A DNA stretch of 64,000 nt from Thermoplasmata archaeon (lineage in GTDB: Archaea > Thermoplasmatota > Thermoplasmata > Thermoplasmatales > GCA-001856825), in NCBI GenBank assembly GCA_021792355.1, contig JAJYUV010000002.1:62581-126580 (forward strand), given 5' to 3'. Below the pieces are notes generated by a model. It did no database searches. It was not told the origin of the DNA and saw only the letters and a list, made by a program, of their open reading frames with translations. Position numbers and translations under genes: made by a program. Below, piece by piece: positions 33,488 through 42,727 of this stretch; the stretch's first letter is position 1; every line of letters begins with the position of its first letter.

Positions 33488-34372
33488 ATGGCGGATGTGA
33501 AAAAACCAGGAAGAGAGAAAAGGAACAACAAGGCAAAATCGTCGAATATCTCCAAATCTGACCTAGTAGAAAGAATCTGCAACTACATTCGTTCCAATTC
33601 TTCGCAAGATGTATCCCTTCCCATTCTTGAAAAGCGTTTTGGAGTGAACCGGTTCAACATCCAGAGAACATTCAAGGAAATTATGGGAATATCTCCAAGA
33701 AAATACGCTGAAGAGTGCAGGATACTGCTGCTCAAGAAGAATCTGAAGGACAATCAACCCATTCCAAAAGCCATATATCGGGCGGGATACAGTTCTCACA
33801 GCTGGCTCTACGATCAGTCAACCTCAAAACTCGGGATGACTCCGTCTAGCTATAGGAAGGGAGGAACAGGGACGTCCATCAAATATCTAACATCCAAATG
33901 CAAACTCGGTTATCTGCTCGTTGCTGAAACGAAGTTTGGAATATGTTCTTTGAGTTTGGCAGATACAGAGGAATCTCTTGTTGCTTCGCTACTGAAGGAA
34001 TATCCAAAGGCAAAGATAGATAGATCCGAGAGCGTCAGGAATAGTTTAGATTCCGTGCTAAGCTATTTCGAAGGCCAGTCGTTGAACCTCCCTGTTGATG
34101 TCACTGGAACTGATTTCCAGAAGAGGGTCTGGACTGCACTTCAAAACATCCCCTATGGCGAGACGAGATCATATCAGGACATTGCTCAGGAAATCGGAAA
34201 CCCTAAGGCAGTTCGCGCCGTGGCGAACGCGTGTGCCTCAAATCCAGTCCCGCTGATTATACCATGCCACAGGGTAGTAAGAAAGGATGGAGGGATAGGA
34301 GGATATGGACTGGGAATAGACAAAAAGGAATATCTTCTTGCAATGGAGAGAACGAACTCTGAGGTCAAATAG
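33488..34372 (+). CDS. Ada-like AraC domain fused to O6-alkylguanine-DNA alkyltransferase
   Basis: 294 residues. Residues 22-122 form an AraC-type double helix-turn-helix (LEKRFGVNRFNIQRTFKEIM; RAGYSSHSWLYDQ; GMTPSSYRKGG). Residues 130-288 are the alkyltransferase with the acceptor Cys260 in LIIPCHRVVRKDGG, preceded by IPYGETRSYQDIAQEIG. The linkage TPSSYRKGG...YLLVAETKFGICSLSLAD closely follows E. coli Ada. The N-terminal zinc domain of Ada that takes methyl groups from phosphotriesters is missing. It repairs O6-methylguanine and may regulate transcription. AraC domains are uncommon in archaea, so transfer from bacteria is likely. Confidence 0.9.
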   Translation: MADVKKPGREKRNNKAKSSNISKSDLVERICNYIRSNSSQDVSLPILEKRFGVNRFNIQRTFKEIMGISPRKYAEECRILLLKKNLKDNQPIPKAIYRAGYSSHSWLYDQSTSKLGMTPSSYRKGGTGTSIKYLTSKCKLGYLLVAETKFGICSLSLADTEESLVASLLKEYPKAKIDRSESVRNSLDSVLSYFEGQSLNLPVDVTGTDFQKRVWTALQNIPYGETRSYQDIAQEIGNPKAVRAVANACASNPVPLIIPCHRVVRKDGGIGGYGLGIDKKEYLLAMERTNSEVK

Positions 34373-34385
34373 TTTCAACGGAGAT

Positions 34386-35336
34386 GTGGAGAATCTGGAT
34401 AAGTCGGCAGGACAAGCTACCAAAAAAACGTCACTTGCAAAGTTGACGGAGGCATACGGTGCCCTAGTCACACTAAGTTTGATCTGGGGTCTGGCCTTTG
34501 TTGCTATCAAGATCATGGAACCCATGGTTACACCCGTTAATCTGACTCTTCTAAGATGGTTCATAGCGGGAGGCGCATTTCTTATTCTTTTGCCGTTCTT
34601 TGGAAAACCCAGAGCCCCGATAGAGAGACGGGACATCCCTCGCTTACTTCTCGTCTCGTTTGCCAATGTGGTTGCATACCACCTTACGATCAACTACTCA
34701 GAGGGAGTTGTCGGAGCTGGATTGGAAACTCTGTTGGTCGCGCTTGGGCCTATATTCATGGTAGTCCTTTCGGCTATCTTTCTCAGAGAGAAGCATGGTA
34801 AAGTCATTTACCTTGCAATTCTTCTTGCTTTTACCGGTTCACTCATCTTGTTCTTCGGTACAGTAGAGACCAATGGCCCTAGCACTGTACCTGGCATATT
34901 AGAAGGTATCGGGACTGCTATTTCCTATGCAACGTTCGCGGTATTCGCAAAACCACTTCTACGGAAATTTGGAGCCAGGACTGTTACGATCTGGGTAGGG
35001 TTGATAGGTACCGCGATGCTACTTCCACTATTGTCTGGAAGCTTTGTTTCTCAGGTGGTGCGACTTCCTATCTCTGGTTGGGTTGCTATATTGTACTTAT
35101 CCCTCCTAAGTACTGTATTTGGCTACTTGCTATTCTATTCAATGATAGAAAAAGGAGGTGTCGCAAAGGTCTCGATCCAGCTGTACCTGGTCCCTGTTTT
35201 TGGAATAGCTGGTGGAGTCGTAATCCTCGGAGAGTCAGTCACTGATTTTACAATCATGGGTGGAGTGACCATGCTCATCGCAGTTGGACTGACCACCTTG
35301 AAGCCGAAACCCCCATCCATAAGTAGGACCGACTAA
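34386..35336 (+). CDS. EamA/DMT-family transporter
   Basis: About 316 residues from GTG 34386, with ten hydrophobic segments in two EamA repeats. Typical features are LIWGLAFVAIKIMEP at the first span, LLRWFIAGGAFLILLPFF, and the second repeat beginning GILEGIGTAISYATFAVFAK. It moves a small metabolite (amino acid, nucleoside or drug-like). GTG 34386 follows the Ada-like stop by 13 bases; an earlier in-frame TTG 34338 would overlap it. Probably co-transcribed with the Ada-like gene. Confidence 0.82.
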   Translation: MENLDKSAGQATKKTSLAKLTEAYGALVTLSLIWGLAFVAIKIMEPMVTPVNLTLLRWFIAGGAFLILLPFFGKPRAPIERRDIPRLLLVSFANVVAYHLTINYSEGVVGAGLETLLVALGPIFMVVLSAIFLREKHGKVIYLAILLAFTGSLILFFGTVETNGPSTVPGILEGIGTAISYATFAVFAKPLLRKFGARTVTIWVGLIGTAMLLPLLSGSFVSQVVRLPISGWVAILYLSLLSTVFGYLLFYSMIEKGGVAKVSIQLYLVPVFGIAGGVVILGESVTDFTIMGGVTMLIAVGLTTLKPKPPSISRTD

Positions 35337-35520
35337 CGCCAAGTACTAAAGTTCATTCTTCTGACCTATGCACTAATTTCTGTCTGATGTTGTCCATTTA
35401 TTCCCGTTTGTGGTGAGTATTTCTACTGTTTTGATACGGACTCAATTTAAAGATTGTATCAAGAATCATTTACGGAATTCCTTTGCCCTAAACACAAAAC
35501 GTGCAAAGTCTAAGATAATC

Positions 35521-35527
35521 TTATAAA
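35521..35527 (+). promoter_or_regulatory. TATA-like element for the DUF72 gene
   Basis: TTATAAA lies 30 to 24 bases before TTG 35551, supporting a leaderless mRNA with a TTG start. Confidence 0.5.
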
Positions 35528-35550
35528 CCCTCTTCTTTTTAATTTCCATA

Positions 35551-36342
35551 TTGGATATTAGAACAGGTTGTTCAGGTTGGAGCTACGATCAGTGGGTTGG
35601 ACCCTTCTATCCACTCGGGACTAAGCCGTCGGATTATCTTAGAATATATTCAAGGATTTTTGACTTGGTTGAAATAGACTCCAGCTTCTACGGGATCCCT
35701 GATATTCGTACAGTGGAAAACTGGAATAAGTCAGTACCAGACCATTTCCTCTTTACAGCAAAGATGCCTCAAACAGTAACACACGAATTGAGGTTGAGAA
35801 ATTCGATGGACGAGGCGAAGAGGTTCCTGGATGTTATTAGAATTCTTGGGGAGAAACTCGCTTCGGTTCTGATTCAACTTCCTCCCTCGCTCACATTTAA
35901 CGAAGGGTTTGGGAGACTAAGCAAGCTTCTTGCAGATTTACCGACTGAATTCCGATACTCTGTCGAGTTCAGGAATGATTCGTGGTTTGTCGATGAAACG
36001 TTCTCCATCCTCAGAGAAAATAGCGTAGCATTGACTTGGTCAGAGATACCCCAATCGACTGTTCCTCCAGATATAACTTCCGACTTTGTCTACCTCAGAT
36101 TTGTGGGAGACCGTTCGATTAGCGAAAAAGAGTTCGGGAGGATAAAGATAGATCGTTCTCACGAGATTGAATTCTGGACAAAGGAAATTATGGAAAAGAA
36201 GGATATGATTAGGCACGCCTACGTCCTGAGCAACAACCATTTTCAGGGATTTGGCCCTGGAACAGTCAATCTGTTCAGGAAACTGTCAGGATTAGAACCG
36301 GTTGACTGGACAATCAAAACAGGTCAAAGCAGACTTATCTGA
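35551..36342 (+). CDS. DUF72 family protein (TIM-barrel, YecE-like)
   Basis: 263 residues. The family opening IRTGCSGWSYDQWVGPFYP and VEIDSSFYGIP are exact hallmarks, followed by FTAKMPQTVTHE, LIQLPPSLTFN, YSVEFRNDSWF and YVLSNNHFQGFGPGTV. The fold is a TIM barrel; the biochemical role of DUF72 is not established. It begins with TTG 35551 as the leaderless start, a TATAAA element being at the right distance. Monocistronic. Confidence 0.9.
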   Translation: MDIRTGCSGWSYDQWVGPFYPLGTKPSDYLRIYSRIFDLVEIDSSFYGIPDIRTVENWNKSVPDHFLFTAKMPQTVTHELRLRNSMDEAKRFLDVIRILGEKLASVLIQLPPSLTFNEGFGRLSKLLADLPTEFRYSVEFRNDSWFVDETFSILRENSVALTWSEIPQSTVPPDITSDFVYLRFVGDRSISEKEFGRIKIDRSHEIEFWTKEIMEKKDMIRHAYVLSNNHFQGFGPGTVNLFRKLSGLEPVDWTIKTGQSRLI

Positions 36343-36401
36343 TGACTTAACTTCATTTAGGAGGTTCACTCGCAAGAAGATTGTATGAGACAATTATTTC
36401 T

Positions 36402-37475
36402 TTAGACTATTACCTGGTTAAAAAGCGGACTTGCTACGCTAGACTCATCTTCTTCATAAGGTACTATACCCCTGCTGGTAATTCTGAAGGAAATGGGTTT
36501 TGTGTCATACCCTCCGCCATTAATCTTTACCACGGAGGCCCTCTTTACGTCCGAGTCTGGTGCGTCTTGACTCAATTTGATGATGCCAGCAACGAAAGAT
36601 TGCTCTAGACCGTAGACACTCACGTCGCTCTTGCCTATCCCACTTGTAACCAATGTATACGTTTCAGGAATGGACAGCGATTTGAAGAATTGCCCGAGAA
36701 AATCATTGTCCTCGATTATCAGCGGAGTGATCGGATCTATTACCAGTCTAGAGATGTCGTACTGAACGACCAGAGTCTTCAGCTGGGCAGTGAGCATGCG
36801 AATATAGTTTTTCATCGAGTTATAACTGGATGTGACATTTGCCTTGAGTTTCATTATTCTGTCTGAAATCTCCATTACCTCTATCCCACCAGACTTGTAA
36901 TAGTCGCTAAATTTGTACGAGAATGATTGAGTGTTGGATATGAAATTCCTACCCTGAGTGTCCGTTAAGACCATCATCCCTCGTTCTCCCTTTTTTGCTC
37001 CCTCCACAAGAAATTGAGTGCAAACTGCCGTCTTTCCAGTACCGGGAGAACCAGATATCATGTATATACTACCTCTTCTCACGAGTTTACCTATGTTATC
37101 GTCCAGATTCTTAACTCCAAATATATCGTAATCTACTTTCCCTTGATCTCGCACGATGACGGAAATATTGCAGGCTCGAGCTAACCCAAGTTCTAACTTG
37201 TTCAGATCTCTTTCCGTCGAGATTGCTTTTAGCTGAAACCCACAGTCCCGTGCGATCGCGTTGAACTCCATAATGTCACTGACCATGTCTTCTGAAATCC
37301 CCTGAAGAACCGCAATCTTGGTTCTTTCGTCTCCCTTGGAAGTGAGGACCAGATCAAATTTGTGTACAAGACCAGATTTACCTCTAATCACTACATTGCT
37401 ACCAAAGGTAAAGTCGTCTCCAAGCGAAAATTCCTGGGCGACTTTGTAGACATCCATCTGGTCTCCAGAGATCAT
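36402..37475 (-). CDS. KaiC-like ATPase with N-terminal nuclease-like domain
   Basis: 357 residues. Residues 1-115 look like a degenerate restriction-endonuclease-type sensor domain (FDLVLTSKGDERTKIAVLQG; ARACNISVIVRD) without a convincing catalytic triad. Residues 120-340 are a KaiC/RecA ATPase with Walker A MISGSPGTGKTAV and Walker B SRLVIDPITPLII. The C-terminus RITSRGIVPYEED is common to archaeal KaiC proteins. The likely role is ATP-dependent signalling. It is separate from the other KaiC pair by 8 kb and is distinct in architecture. Confidence 0.82.
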   Translation of the reverse strand: MISGDQMDVYKVAQEFSLGDDFTFGSNVVIRGKSGLVHKFDLVLTSKGDERTKIAVLQGISEDMVSDIMEFNAIARDCGFQLKAISTERDLNKLELGLARACNISVIVRDQGKVDYDIFGVKNLDDNIGKLVRRGSIYMISGSPGTGKTAVCTQFLVEGAKKGERGMMVLTDTQGRNFISNTQSFSYKFSDYYKSGGIEVMEISDRIMKLKANVTSSYNSMKNYIRMLTAQLKTLVVQYDISRLVIDPITPLIIEDNDFLGQFFKSLSIPETYTLVTSGIGKSDVSVYGLEQSFVAGIIKLSQDAPDSDVKRASVVKINGGGYDTKPISFRITSRGIVPYEEDESSVASPLFNQVIV

Positions 37476-38059
37476 TTTTATTATATGCCGATGTCACATT
37501 TAGATTATCTGGATATTTAAGCGTTCCTAAATGATCTGTACTACTGGATTTGCATCATCGGTGCGCTGAAAATCTATATCTCGTCTCTTTTGAATGCCTG
37601 ACACGAACGTCTTTGAATTTCAATTACTATCTAGGCGAAAGGAGATATTAGACAATTCATAGAGTGGTGTCATCATTCTGCGAACATGAGGTACCCTAAA
37701 CTAAGGTTCATAAATAGGCAGTATTTTGCAAAAATCAAACCCATTACCCCAGCATGACATTACTTCCATTTCTACTTCAACTAACAAAATGTCTTAAAAG
37801 AATCTTTAACAAGAGAGCTGCATTTATCAACAAGGCGATACCTGAAGATCAGTTGTGGACCTAATTGTAATTGGCTTTAATAAAATTTAGCCTTCTTAAA
37901 TTCCGTCTATTTCTCTCACTTATTGATTATTATTTTCCAGAATAATACGAATTTCTGTCTATTGGAATGGTATTTGGCAGCTTTTATTGCGATTGATAAG
38001 GTTTATGTTTTTAATGAAAAATCTTAAATAACTCTATTTCAATTGACGCTTTGAATTTT
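37476..38059. other. 584-base AT-rich intergenic region upstream of the transport operon
   Basis: No open frame above about 25 codons and no RNA gene was recognised. It contains a 7-base inverted repeat, TATTATT (37928-37934) and AATAATA (37941-37947), about 110 bases before the dppA start, and a TATA-like element at 38024-38032. Its length and the substrate-specific operon downstream suggest regulatory sites, but no regulator motif can be named. Confidence 0.4.
38024..38032 (+). promoter_or_regulatory. TATA-like element for the dpp/hydantoinase operon
   Basis: TTAAATAAC lies 36 to 28 bases before ATG 38060. It is the best promoter candidate for the eight-gene island 38.06-48.37 kb. Confidence 0.45.
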
Positions 38060-39742
38060 ATGAGTGCCGAAAATAAGCCAAGGCAAAATTCTAGAAGAAA
38101 CCTTTGGATAGTTGTGATTGTGGTGCTAGTGGTGATCATTATTGCCGCTTCGGTCTCATATGTTGCAACAAGACCTTCCAAGCAGACGCATACGCTAACG
38201 CAGGCTCAGCAAACTTTGAGCATGACTTGGGCTAACGTTCCAAATCTTGATCCCGCGGTAGGTGAGGATGAGGCAAGTCTGACAGCCCTCGCTAACATCT
38301 ATGACAGCCTAGTGTTTCCAACGGTAAGCGGGAACGTTGTACCGGACTTAGCAACAAGCTGGACCATATCTCCGAATGGTCTTACCTACACATTTACTCT
38401 GAGGTCCAATGTACTATTCCATGATGGCAGCACCTTAAATGCACAGGATGTCGTATTTTCGATGGACAGACTGCTCGCAATGGGTCAAGGCCTCTCTTAT
38501 CTCTTTGCACCCTATATCGCAAATGTGACGGCACCAAACAACTCAACGGTGGTATTCACACTGACTTCGCAATACGGACCTTTCCTGGGGTCGTTGGTAT
38601 TTCTTTACGTATTGGATAAAAAGGCGGTGGTCGCTAACGAAACTACGGGACCTTACGGCACAAATGGAGACTATGGCGATAAGTGGCTTTTAACTCACGA
38701 TGCAGGATCGGGACCATACGAAGTGATAGCAGCTAATTTGGAGGCCAACGTTACTCTTGAAGAGTTTTCGAATTACTGGCAGGGAACCAAGCAGACCCAA
38801 CCCAAATACGTCAACATGATCGGTACGAGCCAGGCGTCAACTGTTCAAGCGTCATTCAGTTCTAAACAGATACAAGTAACGGATATGTGGCAGACATATA
38901 CCACGATCAACACTCTCTCTGGACAAGCTGGCGCCGCCATGTTACAAATCCCAATTCCTGAAGAAATGTACCTGATGATGAACACTCAGAAAGCCCCCAC
39001 TGACAGTCTCCAAATAAGAGAAGCGTTGTCATACGCTCTAAATTACAGTGCAATTATTGGAACAGGAGGGCCTTTCGAAGGAATGTCTATCGCAACAGGG
39101 CCAGTTCCCGCAGCTATTCCAGGAGCGGTTCAATCATTCTCTCCTGAGCACCAGAATCTGACATACGCCAAACAGTTAGTACAGCAATCTGTATATGCCA
39201 ATAACATAAGCAAGTATCCCGTAACCTACGTATATACCACTGCAGTTCCAGCAGAAGAGCAATTGGCTACCTTATTTGCCTCCAACGCAGCGCAGATAGG
39301 AATAACTGTAAACATCGTTGGCGTTCCGTGGCTCACTATGGAAGCAGATATGGGTTCTTTTTCGAGTGCACCAAATATAGCTTCGGTTGAGGTCGCTGCA
39401 ACTTATGATGAGGCTGGTTCTTTGCTGTCGGAAATGTACACAACTCCAGCGAGAGGCACCTACACCCAGAATTTCTGGTTTAACAACAGCACACAGACCA
39501 TGCTGGATAATGAAATTGCCAATGCCACAGCGATTGTAAATCAGTCTAGTAGGTTCTCTGCATACGGTCAAATTCAACAGCAGATATACAACATGTACAC
39601 GAGTGTATATGCATTCAATACAATGGAGATCAGGGCGTACTATCCAGGTATAGTTGACTTCAATAAGGCATCCACAATTCCAATACTAGGTTACGTCTTT
39701 TACTACAGGAACATCGGTTTCAATGCTACAGCGATGCCTTAG
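38060..39742 (+). CDS. dppA: ABC transporter extracellular solute-binding protein (dipeptide/oligopeptide family 5)
   Basis: 560 residues from ATG 38060. An uncleaved anchor helix (IVVIVVLVVIIIAASVSYVA, about 20-39) follows a basic cytoplasmic tail. The rest is an extracellular family-5 binding protein: LDPAVGEDEASLTALANIYD, LATSWTISPNGLTYTFTLRS and VVFSMDRLLAMGQGL. The chain is rich in Asn-x-Ser/Thr, as expected for a glycosylated archaeal surface protein. It delivers a peptide-like or small solute to the permeases downstream. The 66 bases before dppB hold a T-rich run (TTTTTTCC) that may end part of the transcripts and raise dppA yield. Confidence 0.9.
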   Translation: MSAENKPRQNSRRNLWIVVIVVLVVIIIAASVSYVATRPSKQTHTLTQAQQTLSMTWANVPNLDPAVGEDEASLTALANIYDSLVFPTVSGNVVPDLATSWTISPNGLTYTFTLRSNVLFHDGSTLNAQDVVFSMDRLLAMGQGLSYLFAPYIANVTAPNNSTVVFTLTSQYGPFLGSLVFLYVLDKKAVVANETTGPYGTNGDYGDKWLLTHDAGSGPYEVIAANLEANVTLEEFSNYWQGTKQTQPKYVNMIGTSQASTVQASFSSKQIQVTDMWQTYTTINTLSGQAGAAMLQIPIPEEMYLMMNTQKAPTDSLQIREALSYALNYSAIIGTGGPFEGMSIATGPVPAAIPGAVQSFSPEHQNLTYAKQLVQQSVYANNISKYPVTYVYTTAVPAEEQLATLFASNAAQIGITVNIVGVPWLTMEADMGSFSSAPNIASVEVAATYDEAGSLLSEMYTTPARGTYTQNFWFNNSTQTMLDNEIANATAIVNQSSRFSAYGQIQQQIYNMYTSVYAFNTMEIRAYYPGIVDFNKASTIPILGYVFYYRNIGFNATAMP

Positions 39743-39808
39743 TGACAAGTAGTTTTTTCCTTTTATTTACCTTATTTAATTTAGTCTCGGAGGAAACAAG
39801 GTGATAGA

Positions 39809-40843
39809 ATGAAAAAAGGGAGCAGTTTTGTAATCAATAGGCTCGCCTACGGTATCATATCTCTATTTGGCCTGTCCGTTCTGGTATTTGTTTTAGCTAG
39901 AGTGCTCCCTGGGACCCCTGTAGATCTGGCAAGACTTGCTTTGGGTCCAAACGCCTCCCTGTCGGCCATTAATACGCTTATATCGGAACTTCATCTGAGA
40001 GAACCTCTACCTGTACAGTACTGGTACTGGATAGAGGGGTTATTTACCGGCAACTGGGGTATTTCCTTGACTACTCATAGAAACGTACTCACGGATGTTG
40101 AGGAGTTTCTTCCTGCGACGCTTGATCTTCTAGTCACTGCAGCAATAATGGATCTGTTGATATCAATTCCTCTGGGTCTAATTGCTGGAAGGAGGGAGAA
40201 TTCTTACGTAGACAATATCGTGAGAGTGATTTCATACATTGGTATTGCAGTCCCCTCATTTGTGGTCGCTATACTGCTTCAGCTGTCGCTGGGGTATGGC
40301 CTTCACCTTTTCCCTGTAATTGGAGAGTTGAGCCCTGGTATTAGCCCTCCTCCACACATCACTGGACTTTATCTGATTGACGGGCTCATAACAGGCGACT
40401 TCGGGACTTGGATCAACGCCATATGGCATTTAATATTGCCTGCATTTTCACTAGCACTTGGACCAATTGCTCAAGAAGCAAGAATACTGAGGTCATCAGT
40501 AGTTGAAAATCAAAACATGGATTTCACGTTATCAGAAACGTCAAGGGGTCTCCCTGAGCGTGTTATAACAACGAGGTATTTGCTGAAACCATCAATAATC
40601 CCAATGATAACGGTCTATGCGCTGGATGTATCATCTATGATTGCAAATGCCTTCCTTATAGAGCTAATCTTCAACTGGCCCGGACTTTCAAGATATGGAC
40701 TTAACGCCATGCTTGGTAAGGACCTTAATGCGATCATTGCGGTTGTAATGGTCGCTGGAATCTTGTTCGTTATTGCCAATACGCTAGTCGACTTGACGGT
40801 GAGTCGACTGGATCCAAGAATAAGTGGGGAGACTGGTGATTGA
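39809..40843 (+). CDS. dppB: ABC transporter permease (DppB-type)
   Basis: 344 residues, six membrane spans. The N-terminus FVINRLAYGIISLFGLSVLV, then FVLARVLPGTPVDLAR and LREPLPVQYWYWIEGLFTGN, follows the DppB/OppB pattern. The cytoplasmic EAA-type loop is near TSRGLPERVITTRYLLKPS. It forms the membrane channel with DppC. ATG 39809 is preceded by AAGGTGATA. The 3' end overlaps the next permease gene. Confidence 0.92.
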   Translation: MKKGSSFVINRLAYGIISLFGLSVLVFVLARVLPGTPVDLARLALGPNASLSAINTLISELHLREPLPVQYWYWIEGLFTGNWGISLTTHRNVLTDVEEFLPATLDLLVTAAIMDLLISIPLGLIAGRRENSYVDNIVRVISYIGIAVPSFVVAILLQLSLGYGLHLFPVIGELSPGISPPPHITGLYLIDGLITGDFGTWINAIWHLILPAFSLALGPIAQEARILRSSVVENQNMDFTLSETSRGLPERVITTRYLLKPSIIPMITVYALDVSSMIANAFLIELIFNWPGLSRYGLNAMLGKDLNAIIAVVMVAGILFVIANTLVDLTVSRLDPRISGETGD

Positions 40844-41732
40844 CTTGACCGCTGAAACAAGCGTTGTTAATTTATCCAAGAGGTTACATCACTATGGAAA
40901 GTATTGGTACAAGTTCAAAAACAATAAATTATCACTGGTCGGACTTGGAATACTGATATTCCTTCTGATAATTGCAATTTTTGCACCACATATTTCCCCA
41001 TACCCTTCCAATGCTGGATTGTATGTCAACTTCAGTGATTCTTTGAAGTCTCCAAATCTATCACATTTATTTGGTACTGATGAAGACGGTAGAGATGTTC
41101 TAACTAGAGTGATGTTTGCGTTTCGATATTCGTTCACCCTTGTGGGTGTGGTTCTAGGTATTACAGTGGTACCGGGTGTAGTGATGGGACTGGTCGCAGG
41201 TTACTACATTCGAAGATGGTTCAGCGTACTGATCATGCGTGTAGCTGATATATTCGTAGCAGTTCCACCTCTCCTGCTCGCGCTCTCAGTTGCATCTGTT
41301 ATGAGACCTACTGAGTTACACGTTTTGATGGCCATTTCCCTTGTATGGTGGCCATGGTATACCAGGCTTGTCTATTCGCAAACATCTTCGCTAAGGAATG
41401 AAGATTATGTGAGGGCAGCTAAATTGACCGGTGCTTCATCATTCCACATTATGTTTTCTGAAATACTGCCCAACGAACTGGGATCCATATTAACCAAGAT
41501 TTCTCTAGATGCTGGCTGGGTAATACTGATTGGAGCTGCACTGAGCTATGTCGGCCTTGGAGCACCACCACCAACTCCAGACCTGGGAACTATGATAGCG
41601 GAGGGATCCTCGTATTTGCCAAACATATGGTGGATCTCCATATTCCCTGCAATTGCAGTAGTACTTGTGATTCTCGCGTTTAATCTTTTGGGAGATGGAA
41701 TCAGGGATATGTTTTCATCATCAATTAGGTGA
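40824..41732 (+). CDS. dppC: ABC transporter permease (DppC-type)
   Basis: 302 residues with six spans. An N-terminal amphipathic tail is followed by LSLVGLGILIFLLIIAIFAP and HLFGTDEDGRDVLTRVMFAF, a DppC/OppC hallmark, and an EAA loop (RAAKLTGASSFHIMFSEILP). The start is ambiguous: GTG 40824 and GTG 40836 overlap the dppB end, and TTG 40845 has GGTGAT 4 bases upstream and lies just after the dppB stop. The widest start is reported. Its stop overlaps the dppD GTG. Confidence 0.9.
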   Translation: MGRLVIDLTAETSVVNLSKRLHHYGKYWYKFKNNKLSLVGLGILIFLLIIAIFAPHISPYPSNAGLYVNFSDSLKSPNLSHLFGTDEDGRDVLTRVMFAFRYSFTLVGVVLGITVVPGVVMGLVAGYYIRRWFSVLIMRVADIFVAVPPLLLALSVASVMRPTELHVLMAISLVWWPWYTRLVYSQTSSLRNEDYVRAAKLTGASSFHIMFSEILPNELGSILTKISLDAGWVILIGAALSYVGLGAPPPTPDLGTMIAEGSSYLPNIWWISIFPAIAVVLVILAFNLLGDGIRDMFSSSIR

Positions 41733-42727
41733 AGCCAATGTTGAAAAACTCTAACGTGCTCCTTGAAGTCAAAAAGCTATCGGTGGGATATCGGGTATAC
41801 GAAGGTTTGTTAAGCGTGTTAAACGATATTTCCTTCTATCTGTTAAGAGGAGAGAAAATCGGGATAATAGGGGAATCGGCGTGTGGAAAAACGACCACGA
41901 TGAAGTCTGTGATGAGAATTCTCTCGAGCAACGCCGTTCTAATGAACGGAGAAATATCCCTTAACGGCAACAATATACTGACGATGCCCAATTCAGATTT
42001 CTCTTTATTGAGAAAACACAACCTTGCAATGATATTTCAAGACCCCACAACCGCTTTGAATCCAGTTTTCAAAATCAGACAACAGATGTACGATACTTTG
42101 AAGTACTCATCCGATGAGAGGTTGACTAAGGACGAACTGCACGATCGTGCTGTGCGTTACTTCCAAGAGGCAGCACTCCCAGAACCTGATCGAATCATGG
42201 ACAGTTACCCATTCGAGCTCTCTGGTGGAATGAAGCAGAGAGTGAACATAGCAATGGCTCTGGTTTCAGCCCGTGATCTCCTCATAGCTGATGAACCTGG
42301 AACAGCACTAGATGTCACGATAGAGGACCAGATAATGCGCCTTCTAAAGTCGATAGTTGAAAGGGAAAAGATCTCGGTCATACTCATTACACACTCCCTA
42401 GGAACGGTCAAGGGATTCGTGGACAGAATATATGTGATGTACGCTGGAACAATCGTAGAATCAGGACCGACAGGAGTAATCTTTTCAAATCCGAAACATC
42501 CGTACACCGAGATGCTTCTTCACAGTGTCCCTACGCTCAGCGGAGGGGGGGTACCAAAGGGTATCCCGGGAGTTGTTCCAAGCTACCTAAACCCCCCTAA
42601 GGGTTGCAGGTTCGTGACAAGATGCCCCTTTAAAATCGACAAGTGCGAAACAGATTCCCCCCCTATATATGAAGTTGAAAAAGAGCATTACGTTGCCTGT
42701 CATCTTTTCGAAAGAGGAGGTAGATGA
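41729..42727 (+). CDS. dppD: ABC transporter ATP-binding protein (DppD-type)
   Basis: 332 residues. Walker A GESACGKTT, signature LSGGMKQRVNIAMAL, Walker B LLIADEPGTALDV and switch His in ILITHSLGTVKG are intact. The C-terminal extension GCRFVTRCPFKIDKCETDSP is the oligopeptide-ABC C-terminal domain whose cysteines may bind a [4Fe-4S] cluster. It powers uptake with DppF. It starts at GTG 41729, overlapping the dppC stop, and overlaps dppF by 59 bases. Confidence 0.92.
   Translation: MKPMLKNSNVLLEVKKLSVGYRVYEGLLSVLNDISFYLLRGEKIGIIGESACGKTTTMKSVMRILSSNAVLMNGEISLNGNNILTMPNSDFSLLRKHNLAMIFQDPTTALNPVFKIRQQMYDTLKYSSDERLTKDELHDRAVRYFQEAALPEPDRIMDSYPFELSGGMKQRVNIAMALVSARDLLIADEPGTALDVTIEDQIMRLLKSIVEREKISVILITHSLGTVKGFVDRIYVMYAGTIVESGPTGVIFSNPKHPYTEMLLHSVPTLSGGGVPKGIPGVVPSYLNPPKGCRFVTRCPFKIDKCETDSPPIYEVEKEHYVACHLFERGGR

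Noticed and set aside
37476..38059. Decayed transposase or small RNA in the gap before dppA
   Set aside because: Only frames of about 22 codons were found, with no terminal repeats, recognisable transposase motif or C/D-box pattern.
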